Part shown: positions 9,981 through 18,738 of the stretch, in pieces
Numbering within the stretch: the stretch's first letter is position 1
How the letters are laid out: the number at the start of each line of letters is the position of its first letter
NCBI RefSeq assembly: GCF_018742245.1
Contig: NZ_CP036132.1
Location: 4,397,001-4,461,000 of the forward strand
Length of the DNA: 64,000 nucleotides
DNA from: Bacillus mycoides
Lineage (GTDB): Bacteria > Bacillota > Bacilli > Bacillales > Bacillaceae_G
Reading direction: 5' to 3'
The notes under the pieces: model-generated
What the model was told of the DNA's origin: nothing
Seen by the model: the letters and a program-made list of their open reading frames with translations, nothing else
Databases searched by the model: none
Program-made: the position numbers and the translations under genes

Positions 9981-11057
9981 TTAATGACCCACGTGTCCCG
10001 CGTGTCCTGCAGCTCCTGCAGTACCAGCTGCTGCTCCTGCTGCCGCCCCGGCTCCCATTCCACCTGCCCAAGGCTGTTGTTGTTGCTGATACTGTTGGTA
10101 TTGTTGTTGACCTTGATGATGTTGTTGACCTTGATGATGGTGTTGGCCTTGGTGATGGTGTTGGCCTTGATGATGTTGTTGACCTTGGTGATGGTGTTGG
10201 CCTTGGTGATGATGTTGGCCTTGGTGATGGTGTTGACCTTGGTGATGGTGTTGGCCTTGGTGAGTTTGATAAAGGACAGCCTGCGGGTGAATTTGGTGCT
10301 GGCCTTGGTGATGTACTTGTTGCTGATGATGGCCTTGGTGTTGGTGTTGATGATGGCCTTGGTGTTGGTGTTGATGATGACCGTGGTGTTGATGATGGCC
10401 TTGGTGACCATGATGATGACTTTGATGAGTTTGATAAAGGACAGCCTGTGGATGAATTTGATGATGACCTTGGTGATGTATTTGTTGCTGATGATGACCG
10501 TGATGCTGGTGATGACCGTGATGCTGATGATGACCGTGATGACCGTGATGCTGGTGATGCTCATGGTGCACATGATGACCGTGAACACCTTGAGGGAAGC
10601 CGCCGATTCCACCAGCTACAACACCAACGCCAGGTACAGGAAATCCTGTTTGTACGCCTCCAACGAAAGATGGGAATGTAGTTGGCATGCCTACAGGAAC
10701 TCCACCCTGTGCTCCGGTTACCGACGTTGGAAACCCTCCCATTCCCCCTGGAAAGCCTGTTTGTCCTCCAGCTACTGATGTTGGAAATCCTCCCATTCCC
10801 CCTGGAAAACCTGTTTGTGCTCCAGCTACTGATGTTGGAAATCCTCCCATTCCCCCTGGAAAGCCTGTTTGTGCTCCAGCTACTGATGTTGGAAATCCTC
10901 CCATTCCCCCTGGAAAGCCTCCTCCTGCTCCTCCCATCCACGTTGGGATTCCTCCATATCCTTGCTGTCCAGCGCCCTCTATTAACATCATCTGTGCATA
11001 ACCGTCTTCCTCACCTACCATAAAGCCATGCGGTGCATTATTATCCATTCCTTTCAT
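9981..11057 (-). CDS. His/Gln/Gly-rich repetitive protein, probable spore coat or exosporium protein
   Basis: This 358-residue protein has three low-complexity parts: an N-terminal Gly-rich region with an 18-residue repeat (GGFPTSVAGAQTGFPGGM) used about four times, a central and C-terminal stretch built from HH, HHQ, HHG and QHHHQG units, and an Ala/Gly tail ending HAGHVGH. The composition is that of a cross-linked or metal-binding spore-layer protein; exosporium proteins such as BxpA have similar bias, but I cannot confirm identity. GTG at 11066 sits on top of the Shine-Dalgarno; the ATG at 11057 has AAGAGGTG at proper spacing and is chosen. Dense histidine suggests Zn2+, Cu2+ or Ni2+ binding (inference). 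Confidence 0.7.
   Translation of the reverse strand: MKGMDNNAPHGFMVGEEDGYAQMMLIEGAGQQGYGGIPTWMGGAGGGFPGGMGGFPTSVAGAQTGFPGGMGGFPTSVAGAQTGFPGGMGGFPTSVAGGQTGFPGGMGGFPTSVTGAQGGVPVGMPTTFPSFVGGVQTGFPVPGVGVVAGGIGGFPQGVHGHHVHHEHHQHHGHHGHHQHHGHHQHHGHHQQQIHHQGHHQIHPQAVLYQTHQSHHHGHQGHHQHHGHHQHQHQGHHQHQHQGHHQQQVHHQGQHQIHPQAVLYQTHQGQHHHQGQHHHQGQHHHQGQHHHQGQQHHQGQHHHQGQHHHQGQQHHQGQQQYQQYQQQQQPWAGGMGAGAAAGAAAGTAGAAGHAGHVGH
10705..10935 (-). repeat. 54-bp coding tandem repeat
   Basis: About four 54-bp units encode the 18-residue GGFPTSVAGAQTGFPGGM repeat. The three central units are almost identical at DNA level, so recent amplification is likely. Confidence 0.9.
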
Positions 11058-11216
11058 TACTTTCACCTCTTCTTCTCATTTAGCCTACCTTTTTTATCAT
11101 ATTTTCTATAGAAGAATAGGTGTTTGTCTATATGGGAATTCCGCTCTTTTTTATTTGTTCTCCATTCGTGTCAAAATAAATTAACTGATTATTCACTCTA
11201 AAAGGAGGGCGTTGTA

Positions 11217-11645
11217 TTGATGATCATAACGAAGGCTGAAATAACTGATTTAGATTCAATCGGAGATATAGATATCGACGTGATTGGAAATGATAATAGA
11301 CGAAATTATATTAAACGTGCTATTGATGAAGGAAACTGCATAATTGCAAAAGAGGACAATTCTATTTCCGGTTTTCTAACATACGATACAAATTTCTTTT
11401 GTTGTACTTTCCTCTTATTAATAATTGTTTCGCCAACGAAAAGAAGACAAGGTCATGCAAGCTCATTAATCTCATATATGTTAAATAATTCTCCTACTCA
11501 AAAAATATTTTCTTCAACGAACGAATCGAATACAAATATGCAAAAAGTTTTTAAAGCGAATGGATTTATGCGTAGTGGAATAATCGAAAACTTAGATGAA
11601 GGTGATTCAGAACTTATTTTTCACATAAAAAAGCTCAGAGCATAA
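11217..11645 (+). CDS. GNAT-family N-acetyltransferase
   Basis: This protein of about 142 residues has the GNAT acetyl-CoA-binding signature RRQGHAS (R/QxxGxG/A) near residue 77, preceded by a hydrophobic beta-strand and followed by the NxxMQKVFKANGF segment typical of motif B. It probably transfers an acetyl group from acetyl-CoA to an unknown amine. AAGGAGG lies eight bases before TTG at 11217 and eleven before ATG at 11220; either could be the start. It is a single gene convergent with leuS and shares a terminator with it. Confidence 0.75.
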   Translation: MMIITKAEITDLDSIGDIDIDVIGNDNRRNYIKRAIDEGNCIIAKEDNSISGFLTYDTNFFCCTFLLLIIVSPTKRRQGHASSLISYMLNNSPTQKIFSSTNESNTNMQKVFKANGFMRSGIIENLDEGDSELIFHIKKLRA

Positions 11646-11661
11646 ACGCTCTGAGCTTTTA
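11629..11661. terminator. Bidirectional terminator between GNAT gene and leuS
   Basis: AAAAAGCTCAGAGC and GCTCTGAGCTTTT form a perfect stem around a six-base loop, overlapping the stop of the acetyltransferase gene and 12 bases past the leuS stop on the other strand. Confidence 0.9.
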
Positions 11662-11672
11662 TTAATAATTAA

Positions 11673-14081
11673 TTAGTTTGCAACAACGTTAACAAGTTTT
11701 CCAGGAACGACAATTACTTTACGAACTGCTTTTCCTTCGATTTGTTCTTTAATTGCTTCAAGTGCAAGTTGTTCCATTTCTTCTTTTGATGCGTCTTTAC
11801 TCATTGTTAGTTTTGCGCGAACTTTTCCCATAATTTGAACAACGATTTCAACTTCATCTTCTACAAGTTTAGACTCATCAAATGTTGGCCAGCTTGCATA
11901 TGTGATTGTTTCATTGTATCCAAGCTTGCTCCAAAGTTCTTCCCCGATGTGAGGTGCAACTGGTGCAATCATTTTTACGAAACCTTCTACATATTCTTTC
12001 GGAAGTGTTTCAGCTTTGTATGCATCGTTGATGAATACCATCATTTGAGAAATCGCTGTGTTGAAGCGAAGCTCTGCATAGTCTTCTGTTACTTTCTTCA
12101 CTGTTTGGTGGTAAGCTTTTTCAAGCTCTTTGTTTGGTGCATCAGTAATTTTCTCACTTAATTCACCGTTATCTTGAATGAATAGGCGCCATACACGGTC
12201 TAGGAAACGACGAGCTCCGTCAAGACCATTTTCAGACCAAGCGATTGAAGCATCTAATGGTCCCATGAACATTTCGTATAGACGAAGTGTATCTGCACCG
12301 TGGCTTGCTACGATATCATCCGGGTTTACAACGTTACCTTTTGATTTACTCATTTTCTCGTTGTTTTCACCTAAGATCATACCTTGGTTGAATAGTTGTT
12401 GGAACGGCTCTTTCGTTGGAACTACACCGATATCATATAATACTTTATGCCAGAAACGTGCATATAGTAAGTGAAGTACAGCGTGCTCTGCTCCGCCGAT
12501 ATAAATATCAACTGGAAGCCATTGTTTTACTTTTTCAGGATCTACAAGTGCTTCGCTGTTGTTTGGATCGATATAGCGTAGGTAATACCAGCAGCTACCA
12601 GCCCATTGTGGCATTGTATTTGTTTCACGGCGACCTTTTTTACCCGTTTCAGGATCAACAACATTTACCCACTCTTCAATGTTTGCAAGTGGTGACTCAC
12701 CTGTACCTGAAGGACGAATGTTCTCTGTTTTCGGAAGAACTAATGGTAATTCCTCTTCTTTCACAGCTGTCATTGTACCATCTTCCCAATGGATTACAGG
12801 AATTGGCTCACCCCAGTAACGTTGACGGCTAAATAACCAGTCACGTAGACGGTACGTTACTTTTTGATTTCCTGCGCTTGTTACTTCAAGCCACTCAATC
12901 ATTTTTACGATTGCTTCTTCTTTATTTAAACCATCAAGGAATGCTGAGTTTATGTGCGCACCATCGCCTGTATATGCTTCTTTCGAAATGTCTCCGCCTT
13001 TTACAACTTCCTTCATTGGAAGATTGAACGTTGATGCGAATTCATAATCACGCTCATCGTGAGCTGGAACTGCCATTACAGCACCTGTTCCGTAAGTTGC
13101 AAGAACATAGTCAGCGATCCAGATTGGTAATTTCTCACCATTTACTGGGTTAACTGCGTAAGCACCAGTGAATACACCAGTTTTCTCTTTCGCAAGTTCT
13201 GTACGTTCTAGGTCGCTCTTCATTTTTACAGAATTAATGTAAGCTTCTACAGCTTCTTTTTGCTCTGCTGTTGTAATGTCAGCAACAAGTGCATGTTCCG
13301 GAGCAAGTACACAGTAGCTTGCACCAAATAGTGTATCAGGACGCGTTGTGAAAACTGTAAATTTCTCATCTGTACCATCGATGTTGAAGTGTACTTCTGC
13401 ACCTTCAGAACGACCGATCCAGTTACGCTGCATATCTTTTAAGCTTTCTGGCCAGTCAAGCTCATCTAGATCTTCTAATAGACGATCTCCGTAAGCTGTA
13501 ATTTTTAACATCCACTGTCTCATCGGACGACGCTCAACTGGATGTCCACCACGCTCACTCTTACCGTCAATTATTTCTTCATTCGCAAGTACTGTACCAA
13601 GTGCTGGGCACCAGTTTACAGGTACTTCATCAACGTAAGCTAAACCTTTTTCAAATAGTTTTAGGAAGATCCATTGTGTCCACTTGTAGTAGGTTGGATC
13701 TGTTGTATTTACTTCACGATCCCAATCGTAAGAGAAACCTAATGCTTTAATTTGATTACGGAACGTATTAATATTAAGCTCTGTAAATTCTGCTGGGCTG
13801 TTTCCAGTATCAAGTGCATATTGCTCTGCTGGAAGACCGAATGCATCCCATCCCATTGGATGAAGAACGTTATACCCTTGCATACGCTTCATACGAGATA
13901 AAATATCTGTCGCTGTATATCCTTCTGGATGCCCTACGTGTAAGCCTGCACCTGATGGATATGGGAACATATCTAGTGCATAAAATTTTGGTTTTTCCGT
14001 CTCATCTGGCGTACGGAATGTTTTATTCTCTTCCCAATGACCTTGCCACTTCTTCTCAATTTCTTGATGATTAAAGCTCAT
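11673..14081 (-). CDS. leuS: Leucyl-tRNA synthetase
   Basis: This 802-residue class I synthetase charges tRNA-Leu. It has the HIGH-type motif in [12 protein letters not shown] (residues 40-51), the [14 protein letters not shown] segment, the WCP...LANEE segment, a large editing (CP1) domain with [10 protein letters not shown] and [11 protein letters not shown], and [10 protein letters not shown] near residue 575. The start is ATG at 14079-14081 after AAGGAGGG; an upstream in-frame ATG at 14105 lacks a ribosome binding site and would lie at the T-box terminator. Expression is controlled by a leucine T-box upstream. Length and motifs match Bacillus LeuS with no anomaly. Confidence 0.98.
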   Translation of the reverse strand: MSFNHQEIEKKWQGHWEENKTFRTPDETEKPKFYALDMFPYPSGAGLHVGHPEGYTATDILSRMKRMQGYNVLHPMGWDAFGLPAEQYALDTGNSPAEFTELNINTFRNQIKALGFSYDWDREVNTTDPTYYKWTQWIFLKLFEKGLAYVDEVPVNWCPALGTVLANEEIIDGKSERGGHPVERRPMRQWMLKITAYGDRLLEDLDELDWPESLKDMQRNWIGRSEGAEVHFNIDGTDEKFTVFTTRPDTLFGASYCVLAPEHALVADITTAEQKEAVEAYINSVKMKSDLERTELAKEKTGVFTGAYAVNPVNGEKLPIWIADYVLATYGTGAVMAVPAHDERDYEFASTFNLPMKEVVKGGDISKEAYTGDGAHINSAFLDGLNKEEAIVKMIEWLEVTSAGNQKVTYRLRDWLFSRQRYWGEPIPVIHWEDGTMTAVKEEELPLVLPKTENIRPSGTGESPLANIEEWVNVVDPETGKKGRRETNTMPQWAGSCWYYLRYIDPNNSEALVDPEKVKQWLPVDIYIGGAEHAVLHLLYARFWHKVLYDIGVVPTKEPFQQLFNQGMILGENNEKMSKSKGNVVNPDDIVASHGADTLRLYEMFMGPLDASIAWSENGLDGARRFLDRVWRLFIQDNGELSEKITDAPNKELEKAYHQTVKKVTEDYAELRFNTAISQMMVFINDAYKAETLPKEYVEGFVKMIAPVAPHIGEELWSKLGYNETITYASWPTFDESKLVEDEVEIVVQIMGKVRAKLTMSKDASKEEMEQLALEAIKEQIEGKAVRKVIVVPGKLVNVVAN

Positions 14082-14125
14082 GAGATACCCTCCTTGAAAT
14101 TCCATTTATTTTCACCGCCAAAAAT

Positions 14126-14163
14126 ACAAAAAACCTCTCATCCCTAGAAAGGGACGAGAGGTT
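14126..14163 (-). terminator. T-box-regulated attenuator terminator
   Basis: AACCTCTCGTCCC and the near-complementary GGGATGAGAGGTT are followed by TTTTTTG on the minus strand, 45 bases before the leuS start codon. This is the switchable terminator of the T-box. Confidence 0.9.
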
Positions 14164-14362
14164 ATAGATTCCCGCGGTACCACCCTAAATTAATGTAATA
14201 AATACATTCGCTTAGATCCGTAACGTGGATTAACGGCAATTGCTACTAATGATTTCACAACTGCAACTCAAAGGCGAGTTCATAACGAAACGTGGATTGA
14301 CTTGCACCGACCGTCAACTCTCTAAACCAGCTTCTATTACTACTACTCCTTCTCACTGTTAT
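14126..14362 (-). promoter_or_regulatory. T-box riboswitch controlling leuS
   Basis: On the minus strand the leader has a T-box Stem I start (AGGAGTAGTAGTAATAG), an apical-loop-like GACGGTCGGTGCAAGTC, a probable CTC (Leu) specifier in ATGAACTCGCC (CTC at 14276-14278), the T-box motif AGGGTGGTACCGCGGGAA (14169-14186), and an intrinsic terminator (14132-14163). Uncharged tRNA-Leu would pair its anticodon with CUC and its NCCA end with the T-box and favour the antiterminator. Confidence 0.93.
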
Positions 14363-14379
14363 TACAAATATGAGTTAAT

Positions 14380-14505
14380 GTGAACTACCCACCACTTAGT
14401 ATCTCTTACAAGCTTACTTGAAGCGGGGGCTTCTCGGTTAATCGTTACTTTTTATAGCTAACGAATTCGTCTTAGGACAGCCGAGCTATCTCCCTTGTTC
14501 CAAAG
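14380..14505 (-). mobile_element. IS200/IS605 (TnpB-type) right-end/omega-RNA-like remnant in the leuS leader
   Basis: Minus-strand reading gives GATAGCTCGGCTGTCC, later AACCGAGAAGCCCCCGCTTC, a short hairpin, then AAGTGGTGGGTAGTTCAC ending at 14380. The GAAGCCCCC...GGTGGGTAGTTCAC pair is the pattern I know from the right ends of IS605/IS1341-type elements, which double as the 3' scaffold of TnpB omega RNA. No tnpB reading frame is present, so this is a remnant or a small non-autonomous derivative. It lies between the leuS promoter and its T-box. The assignment is by remembered motif and needs a database search. Confidence 0.6.
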
Positions 14506-14533
14506 GTTATTTTAGTACTATTTATTTAAATAT

Positions 14534-14562
14534 ATTCTAAAACATGTTGCATGTTCCGTCAA
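14534..14562 (-). promoter_or_regulatory. Predicted sigma-A promoter of leuS
   Basis: TTGACG (14557-14562) and TAGAAT (14534-14539) on the minus strand are separated by exactly 17 bases. Initiation would be near 14527, giving a leader of about 445 bases that contains the IS605-like sequence and then the T-box. Confidence 0.65.
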
Positions 14563-14563
14563 A

Positions 14564-15757
14564 CTAAACTGCAATTTTTTCTTCAACTGTTTCTTCTACT
14601 TTTACTCGTCTATCATAAATACTCGTTGCTATAAGTGCTAATACAAGCATTACCATGATCGCTATAAACAATACTTCCATATTGTATAAGTCAACAATCG
14701 CTCCGCCAACAACCGGTCCGAACATTTTCCCTACAGTCGCTGCGCTATTTACAACCCCTTGATAAAACCCTAACTTATCTTTCGGTGCAAGTATATTTGC
14801 AATGGTCGGAACTGCCGGCCATACGAATAACTCGCCAATTGTTAATGTCACCATCGCAACGAGGAACATCGTAAATTGCTGTGCTTGGCTTAGTACAATA
14901 AATGAAACCGCAAAAATACCAATTCCAATCATAATTTGTTGTTTTAAAGAACGCTTCATCCAGCGAATTAGCATACTAACAAGCGGTTGTGCACAAACAA
15001 TCATCGCCCCGTTTATCGTCCATAATAAACTGTAGTGACGAAGACTAATATTTAACTCTCGCATATACGTCGCAATTGCCCCTTGCCACTGTACGTATGT
15101 AACCCAGCATAAAGCATATGCTACACATACGATAAGAAGTGCTTTAAATCCAGGTGTAAGTGACCACCCTTTTTTCGTTTCAGCTTCTTTTTGTACCTCT
15201 TGCCCTTTTTCCGCTTCCATACCACGGAATCCGATAAACGCAATTAAGAAGAAAATAAAGTATAAAATAAAGTTCGCTAAGAAAATATAATCAAAACGAT
15301 AAGACGCAACTAAACCACCGCACGCTGTTCCAATAGCAATACCAACGTTTTGTCCAACATACATCGCATTAAATGCTCGTCTTCCGCCCTCTGGCCAAAC
15401 CGTACCAACCATCGCATACATCGATGGAAACACCATTCCAGAACCGAATCCGATTAATGCTAGCCACACAACATATAACGGCCAACCGTGGAAGAACACA
15501 AGACCTAAAATCGATACAAGTGTAATGACAATCCCTACTAAAATTGATTTATAACCGCCCCATTTATCAAATAAAACACCGCCGAGCAAGTTTCCGATTA
15601 CACCAGTAAGCGAGTTGATCATTAATACCATTCCGGCTACTGATAAAGATTTCCCTAAACTATCATGTAAGTAAATTGTATTAAAAGGCCATAAAAAAGA
15701 AGCACCCGTGACATTAATAATCATCCCAGCTACTAATAGCCATACTTTCCTTGGCAT
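14564..15757 (-). CDS. MFS multidrug/efflux-type transporter
   Basis: This 397-residue protein has about twelve hydrophobic segments and an MFS loop signature (GGVLFDKWGGYKS) between helices 2 and 3. A charged central loop (EAEKGQEVQKEAETKKG) separates the two six-helix halves. The start is ATG at 15755-15757 after AGGAGGGGAG; an ATG 11 codons earlier has no such site. It resembles drug:H+ antiporters of Bacillus, but substrate is unknown. The leuS promoter begins directly at its 3' end, with no clear terminator between. Confidence 0.8.
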   Translation of the reverse strand: MPRKVWLLVAGMIINVTGASFLWPFNTIYLHDSLGKSLSVAGMVLMINSLTGVIGNLLGGVLFDKWGGYKSILVGIVITLVSILGLVFFHGWPLYVVWLALIGFGSGMVFPSMYAMVGTVWPEGGRRAFNAMYVGQNVGIAIGTACGGLVASYRFDYIFLANFILYFIFFLIAFIGFRGMEAEKGQEVQKEAETKKGWSLTPGFKALLIVCVAYALCWVTYVQWQGAIATYMRELNISLRHYSLLWTINGAMIVCAQPLVSMLIRWMKRSLKQQIMIGIGIFAVSFIVLSQAQQFTMFLVAMVTLTIGELFVWPAVPTIANILAPKDKLGFYQGVVNSAATVGKMFGPVVGGAIVDLYNMEVLFIAIMVMLVLALIATSIYDRRVKVEETVEEKIAV

Positions 15758-15867
15758 AGTCTCCCCTCCTATTCTCTTTTTTTCGTTCATATATATAACA
15801 GTAAAATTGTAGTCGTTTTTAAATAGGAAGGCAACTGATTAATAGTTGATGAAATTCAGATAATAGC

Positions 15868-15904
15868 ACAAAGACGATTAGAATGTATTCTAATCGTCTT
15901 TGTA
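15868..15904 (-). terminator. Terminator of the khtT-khtU operon
   Basis: ACAAAGACGATTAGA and TCTAATCGTCTTTGT are perfectly complementary around a six-base loop, about 45 bases past the antiporter stop. Confidence 0.85.
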
Positions 15905-15947
15905 AAATATTAATCTATAAATAATGGAATCGTTCCCTCGCGAAAGG

Positions 15948-17171
15948 TTATCCAACTTCCTTTTCTCGCTTTGCACGTTCTTTAGCACTCCATTTAAATA
16001 TTTTGTCTAGTAGAGAGTATATTCTCCCAGACTCCTTCGTTAATAATGGCCCTAACGACGCCAATATTAAAACATATAAAGCTGAGAATGGTTTAATCGT
16101 TGCCATTAAGCCACCCGCTATTCCGAGATTCGCGACAATAATGGAGAATTCCCCACGTGATATAAGTGTTAAACCGATATTCGTAGAAGCCTTATGCGAT
16201 AACCCGGCTTTACGCCCTGCAATCATTCCAGCTGTAAAATTACCGATGAGGGTAATGAAAACTGCTCCTAATGCCAACCATACTGCTCCTCCAAGCGAAA
16301 ACGGATCTATACTTAAACCGAAGCTGAAGAAAAATATAGCTCCAAAGAAATCACGAAACGGGACGACGAGATGCTCGATTCGATCACTATGCTCTGTTTC
16401 AGAAAAGACGAGTCCTAATAATAAAGCTCCAATCGCCTCCGCAACATGAATTGTTTCTGAAAATCCTGCTACAAAGAATAAAATAGCGAATATTACGATA
16501 ATAAAAATTTCGTTTGACGAAATATCTAATACTTTATTTAGAAACGGCGTAGCTTTTCTAGCAATTACAAAGAATAGTAACATATATCCTACTGCGATTA
16601 ACACGGATGTAAGAGCACCTACAAATGACGTTGCACCTCCGAGTACTAATCCTGAAACGACTGATAAATATACAGCTAAAAAGATATCATCAAACATAAT
16701 GATTCCTAAAATTAGTTCTGTCTCTTTATTACCAGTTCTTCTTAAATCAACGATTACTTTCGCTACAATTGCACTCGATGAGATTGTAATAATTCCAGCA
16801 ATAATTAATGTTTCTAGTAAGGGGAAGCCCATTATATATCCATAAAGTAAACCTAATATGAAATTAAGCGATATATGAACACTACCCCCAAAAGCAATCG
16901 ACTTTCCTGATTTAATTAATTTTTTTATTGAGAATTCTAAGCCTAAGTAGAATAGGAGGAATATGACGCCAACACGGCCGAGGAAGGAAATAACTTCTCC
17001 GCTTTCAATAAACCTTAAATCGATAAGTCCTAAATCTGGGGCATGAGGCCCCACTAACATACCGAGTATAATGAGAAACGGAATAATCGAAAACTTTAAC
17101 TTTGCAGCGAGGATAGCTGCAAAAGCTACTAATACTAACGCAGTTCCAACTTCAAAAATTAAAGTATCCAT
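15948..17171 (-). CDS. khtU: KhtU-like K+/H+ antiporter (CPA2 family)
   Basis: This 407-residue membrane protein has about 12-13 hydrophobic segments and the CPA2 pattern (LGMLVGPHAPDLGL, VGVIFLLFYLGLEF, ISSSAIVAKVI, RGEFSIIVA). KefB/KhtU-type antiporters export K+ in exchange for H+. The gene starts 3 bases after the stop of a KhtT-like gene, whose end supplies the AGGAGGTGA ribosome binding site, so the two are translationally linked. In B. subtilis KhtT gates KhtU and methylglyoxal stress activates the pair. The symbol is by similarity and gene order; a third gene, khtS, is not visible here. Confidence 0.8.
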   Translation of the reverse strand: MDTLIFEVGTALVLVAFAAILAAKLKFSIIPFLIILGMLVGPHAPDLGLIDLRFIESGEVISFLGRVGVIFLLFYLGLEFSIKKLIKSGKSIAFGGSVHISLNFILGLLYGYIMGFPLLETLIIAGIITISSSAIVAKVIVDLRRTGNKETELILGIIMFDDIFLAVYLSVVSGLVLGGATSFVGALTSVLIAVGYMLLFFVIARKATPFLNKVLDISSNEIFIIVIFAILFFVAGFSETIHVAEAIGALLLGLVFSETEHSDRIEHLVVPFRDFFGAIFFFSFGLSIDPFSLGGAVWLALGAVFITLIGNFTAGMIAGRKAGLSHKASTNIGLTLISRGEFSIIVANLGIAGGLMATIKPFSALYVLILASLGPLLTKESGRIYSLLDKIFKWSAKERAKREKEVG

Positions 17172-17174
17172 CGA

Positions 17175-17672
17175 TTACGAGTCACCTCCTGCTGAAAGTA
17201 ACTCATTAATAATTTTTTTCACTTCATGTCTTTCGCCCGATAATACGAGCATATCGCCAGCTTCAATGATAGAATCTGGGCCTGGATTAAAGAATTTCTT
17301 CATATTCTTTTTCAAAATAGCAATGATTGTTACGTTATATGTTTTTCGAACGTGTAAGCTACCAATTGTTTTTTGTACCACTGGTGCGTTATTTTCTACT
17401 TTAAACCATTCAATTGATAATCCTTCAAAAGCCATCTCAATCGTGTCTAAAGCTTGTGGTCTATATACCATCCCGCCTAATATAGCCGCAATTTGTCTCG
17501 CCTCAGAATCGCGAAGAGAAATGCTTGAAATACTCTCATCATGATCCGCATCGAAATGATATATTTCCCTTCGTCCATCATCGTGAATAACAATAACCAT
17601 TTTTTCATTACCCTTTGTTATCACTTCAAATTTACATCCAATGCCTGGTAGTTCACTCTCTCTAATATTCAT
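17175..17672 (-). CDS. khtT: KhtT-like regulatory subunit with TrkA-C (RCK-C) domain
   Basis: This 165-residue cytoplasmic protein begins MNIRESELPGIGCKFEV and ends in a TrkA-C domain (about residues 75-160) with the sequence PGPDSIIEAGDMLVLSG typical of RCK C-subdomains. KhtT binds and regulates KhtU, sensing nucleotides and pH in B. subtilis. GGAGGCGGG precedes the ATG. It is upstream of and coupled to khtU. Length matches KhtT. Confidence 0.8.
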   Translation of the reverse strand: MNIRESELPGIGCKFEVITKGNEKMVIVIHDDGRREIYHFDADHDESISSISLRDSEARQIAAILGGMVYRPQALDTIEMAFEGLSIEWFKVENNAPVVQKTIGSLHVRKTYNVTIIAILKKNMKKFFNPGPDSIIEAGDMLVLSGERHEVKKIINELLSAGGDS

Positions 17673-17713
17673 ATTCCCGCCTCCTAAAATTTTTTAGTTA
17701 CGGCTCTTCCCTT

Positions 17714-18280
17714 TTACAAATCTACATCAATCTCTGTTTTAAACTTTTCATCTTTTGATATCCCTAAATACTTTAACGTTTCTGACGGAGTCGCGTGATG
17801 AAAATGTTTTTGCAACAGTGCGATTGCTATGCCTCTTTTATATGCATGAAATCCAAATGTTTTTCTCATTGAGTTCGTTCCAATCTTACCAAGTATTCCG
17901 ACCGCTTCAGCTGCACTATGGATAACACGATACGCTTGTTGGCGTGAGATTGAATTTGTTGTTTTATTAGATTGAAATACGTAGTTTTCTCTTTGAATAT
18001 CAAAAGATTGTACGTACGCTAAAAGCGCCTCTTTTACTTTTGTATTTAAATAAATATCTTGTTTAAACTTTTCATCTTTCACAGGAAGAGCATAAAACTC
18101 TTTAACAGTTCCATCTTCATGTAATACATCTTCAAATTTAATACTCAGTAGTTCTGTAATTTTTAATCCAGTGTTAATCCCAATAACAAATAAAAGATAA
18201 TCTCGCTGGGAATGCTCTTTCAAATATTTTTTCATAGCCTCAATTTGGCTTATATCTTTTAATGCCTCTACAACTTCCAT
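17714..18280 (-). CDS. Catalytic-domain-only tyrosine recombinase, degenerate active site
   Basis: This 188-residue protein matches the catalytic domain of phage-integrase-family recombinases and has no N-terminal core-binding domain. The box I position reads TGLKITELL, with Lys40 where most members have Arg. The box II position reads TNSMRKTFGFH, with Asn136 in place of the usual His and Arg139 retained. His161/His162 and Tyr171 (LKYLG) are present. Small integrases of this size occur in Bacillus chromosomes. No prophage genes or att repeats are nearby. It may be an inactive or accessory recombinase. Confidence 0.7.
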   Translation of the reverse strand: MEVVEALKDISQIEAMKKYLKEHSQRDYLLFVIGINTGLKITELLSIKFEDVLHEDGTVKEFYALPVKDEKFKQDIYLNTKVKEALLAYVQSFDIQRENYVFQSNKTTNSISRQQAYRVIHSAAEAVGILGKIGTNSMRKTFGFHAYKRGIAIALLQKHFHHATPSETLKYLGISKDEKFKTEIDVDL

Positions 18281-18392
18281 ACATGTATTCTCCTCATCTT
18301 ATGAACGGTAATTTTCTCATCATGTTGTCCATTTTACCTTATCATGCTATGGGAATTCCATGTATTATCCATTTCCTTTTAAATTTTTTACG

Positions 18393-18581
18393 CTATACAA
18401 TTGGAGCGATATACTTTAATGCACCTAAAAATTCTGGATATTTATGATTTGGAAACTTACTATTGTAAAAATACGTTGCGGTTAGAAAAATAACGAGGGA
18501 TAAAAATGAAAATAGTAAAACTTCTTTGGACCTTAGCGTTATACCTATAACTTCAAATAAAGATCCATCTTCTTTCTGCAA
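18393..18581 (-). CDS. Small single-helix membrane protein
   Basis: This 62-residue protein has one clear hydrophobic segment (about residues 20-42) and a weak one at the C-terminus. The start is TTG at 18579-18581, eight bases after AAAGGAGG, a strong site that fixes the start. A palindrome overlapping a possible promoter lies upstream. The family is not recognised. Confidence 0.55.
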   Translation of the reverse strand: MQKEDGSLFEVIGITLRSKEVLLFSFLSLVIFLTATYFYNSKFPNHKYPEFLGALKYIAPIV

Positions 18582-18628
18582 GTTGGATTCCTCCTTTCAT
18601 TTCCTGCTACTTTATATGTTTAGTTTAT

Positions 18629-18664
18629 GTTACTTAATTATATTCTATAATATAATTAAGTAAC
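18629..18664 (-). promoter_or_regulatory. 36-bp palindrome overlapping a possible promoter
   Basis: TGTTACTTAATTATA and TATAATTAAGTAACA flank an 8-base AT centre. On the minus strand TTGATA just before it and TAGAAT within it are 18 bases apart, so it could be an operator over the promoter of the small membrane protein gene that starts 48 bases downstream. Being so AT-rich, it could also be a weak hairpin without regulatory role. Confidence 0.4.
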
Positions 18665-18672
18665 ATATCAAT

Positions 18673-18735
18673 GTTTTTCGTTATTTTTTCTGAAAATAAC
18701 GAAAAATACCGAGCACCCTATGCTCGGTATTTTTG
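18673..18735 (-). terminator. Tandem hairpins, terminator of the BceAB-type operon
   Basis: Two stems lie back to back: TTTTTCGTTATTTTC with its complement (18673-18706) and AAAAATACCGAGCA with TGCTCGGTATTTTT (about 18704-18735). The second is a strong terminator 4 bases past the permease stop on the minus strand. Confidence 0.8.
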
Positions 18736-18738
18736 TTA

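Noticed and set aside
9959..10778. Asp/Val-rich and Leu/Met-rich plus-strand frames opposite the His-rich gene
   Set aside because: Antisense shadows of the HH/HHQ repeats; the minus frame has the ribosome binding site and spore-protein features.
18262..18447. 61-codon plus-strand frame across the integrase start
   Set aside because: It overlaps two better-supported minus-strand genes and has no ribosome binding site.
17714..18581. Prophage or integrated island next to the integrase
   Set aside because: Neighbours are ordinary transporters, no phage genes or flanking direct repeats were seen.
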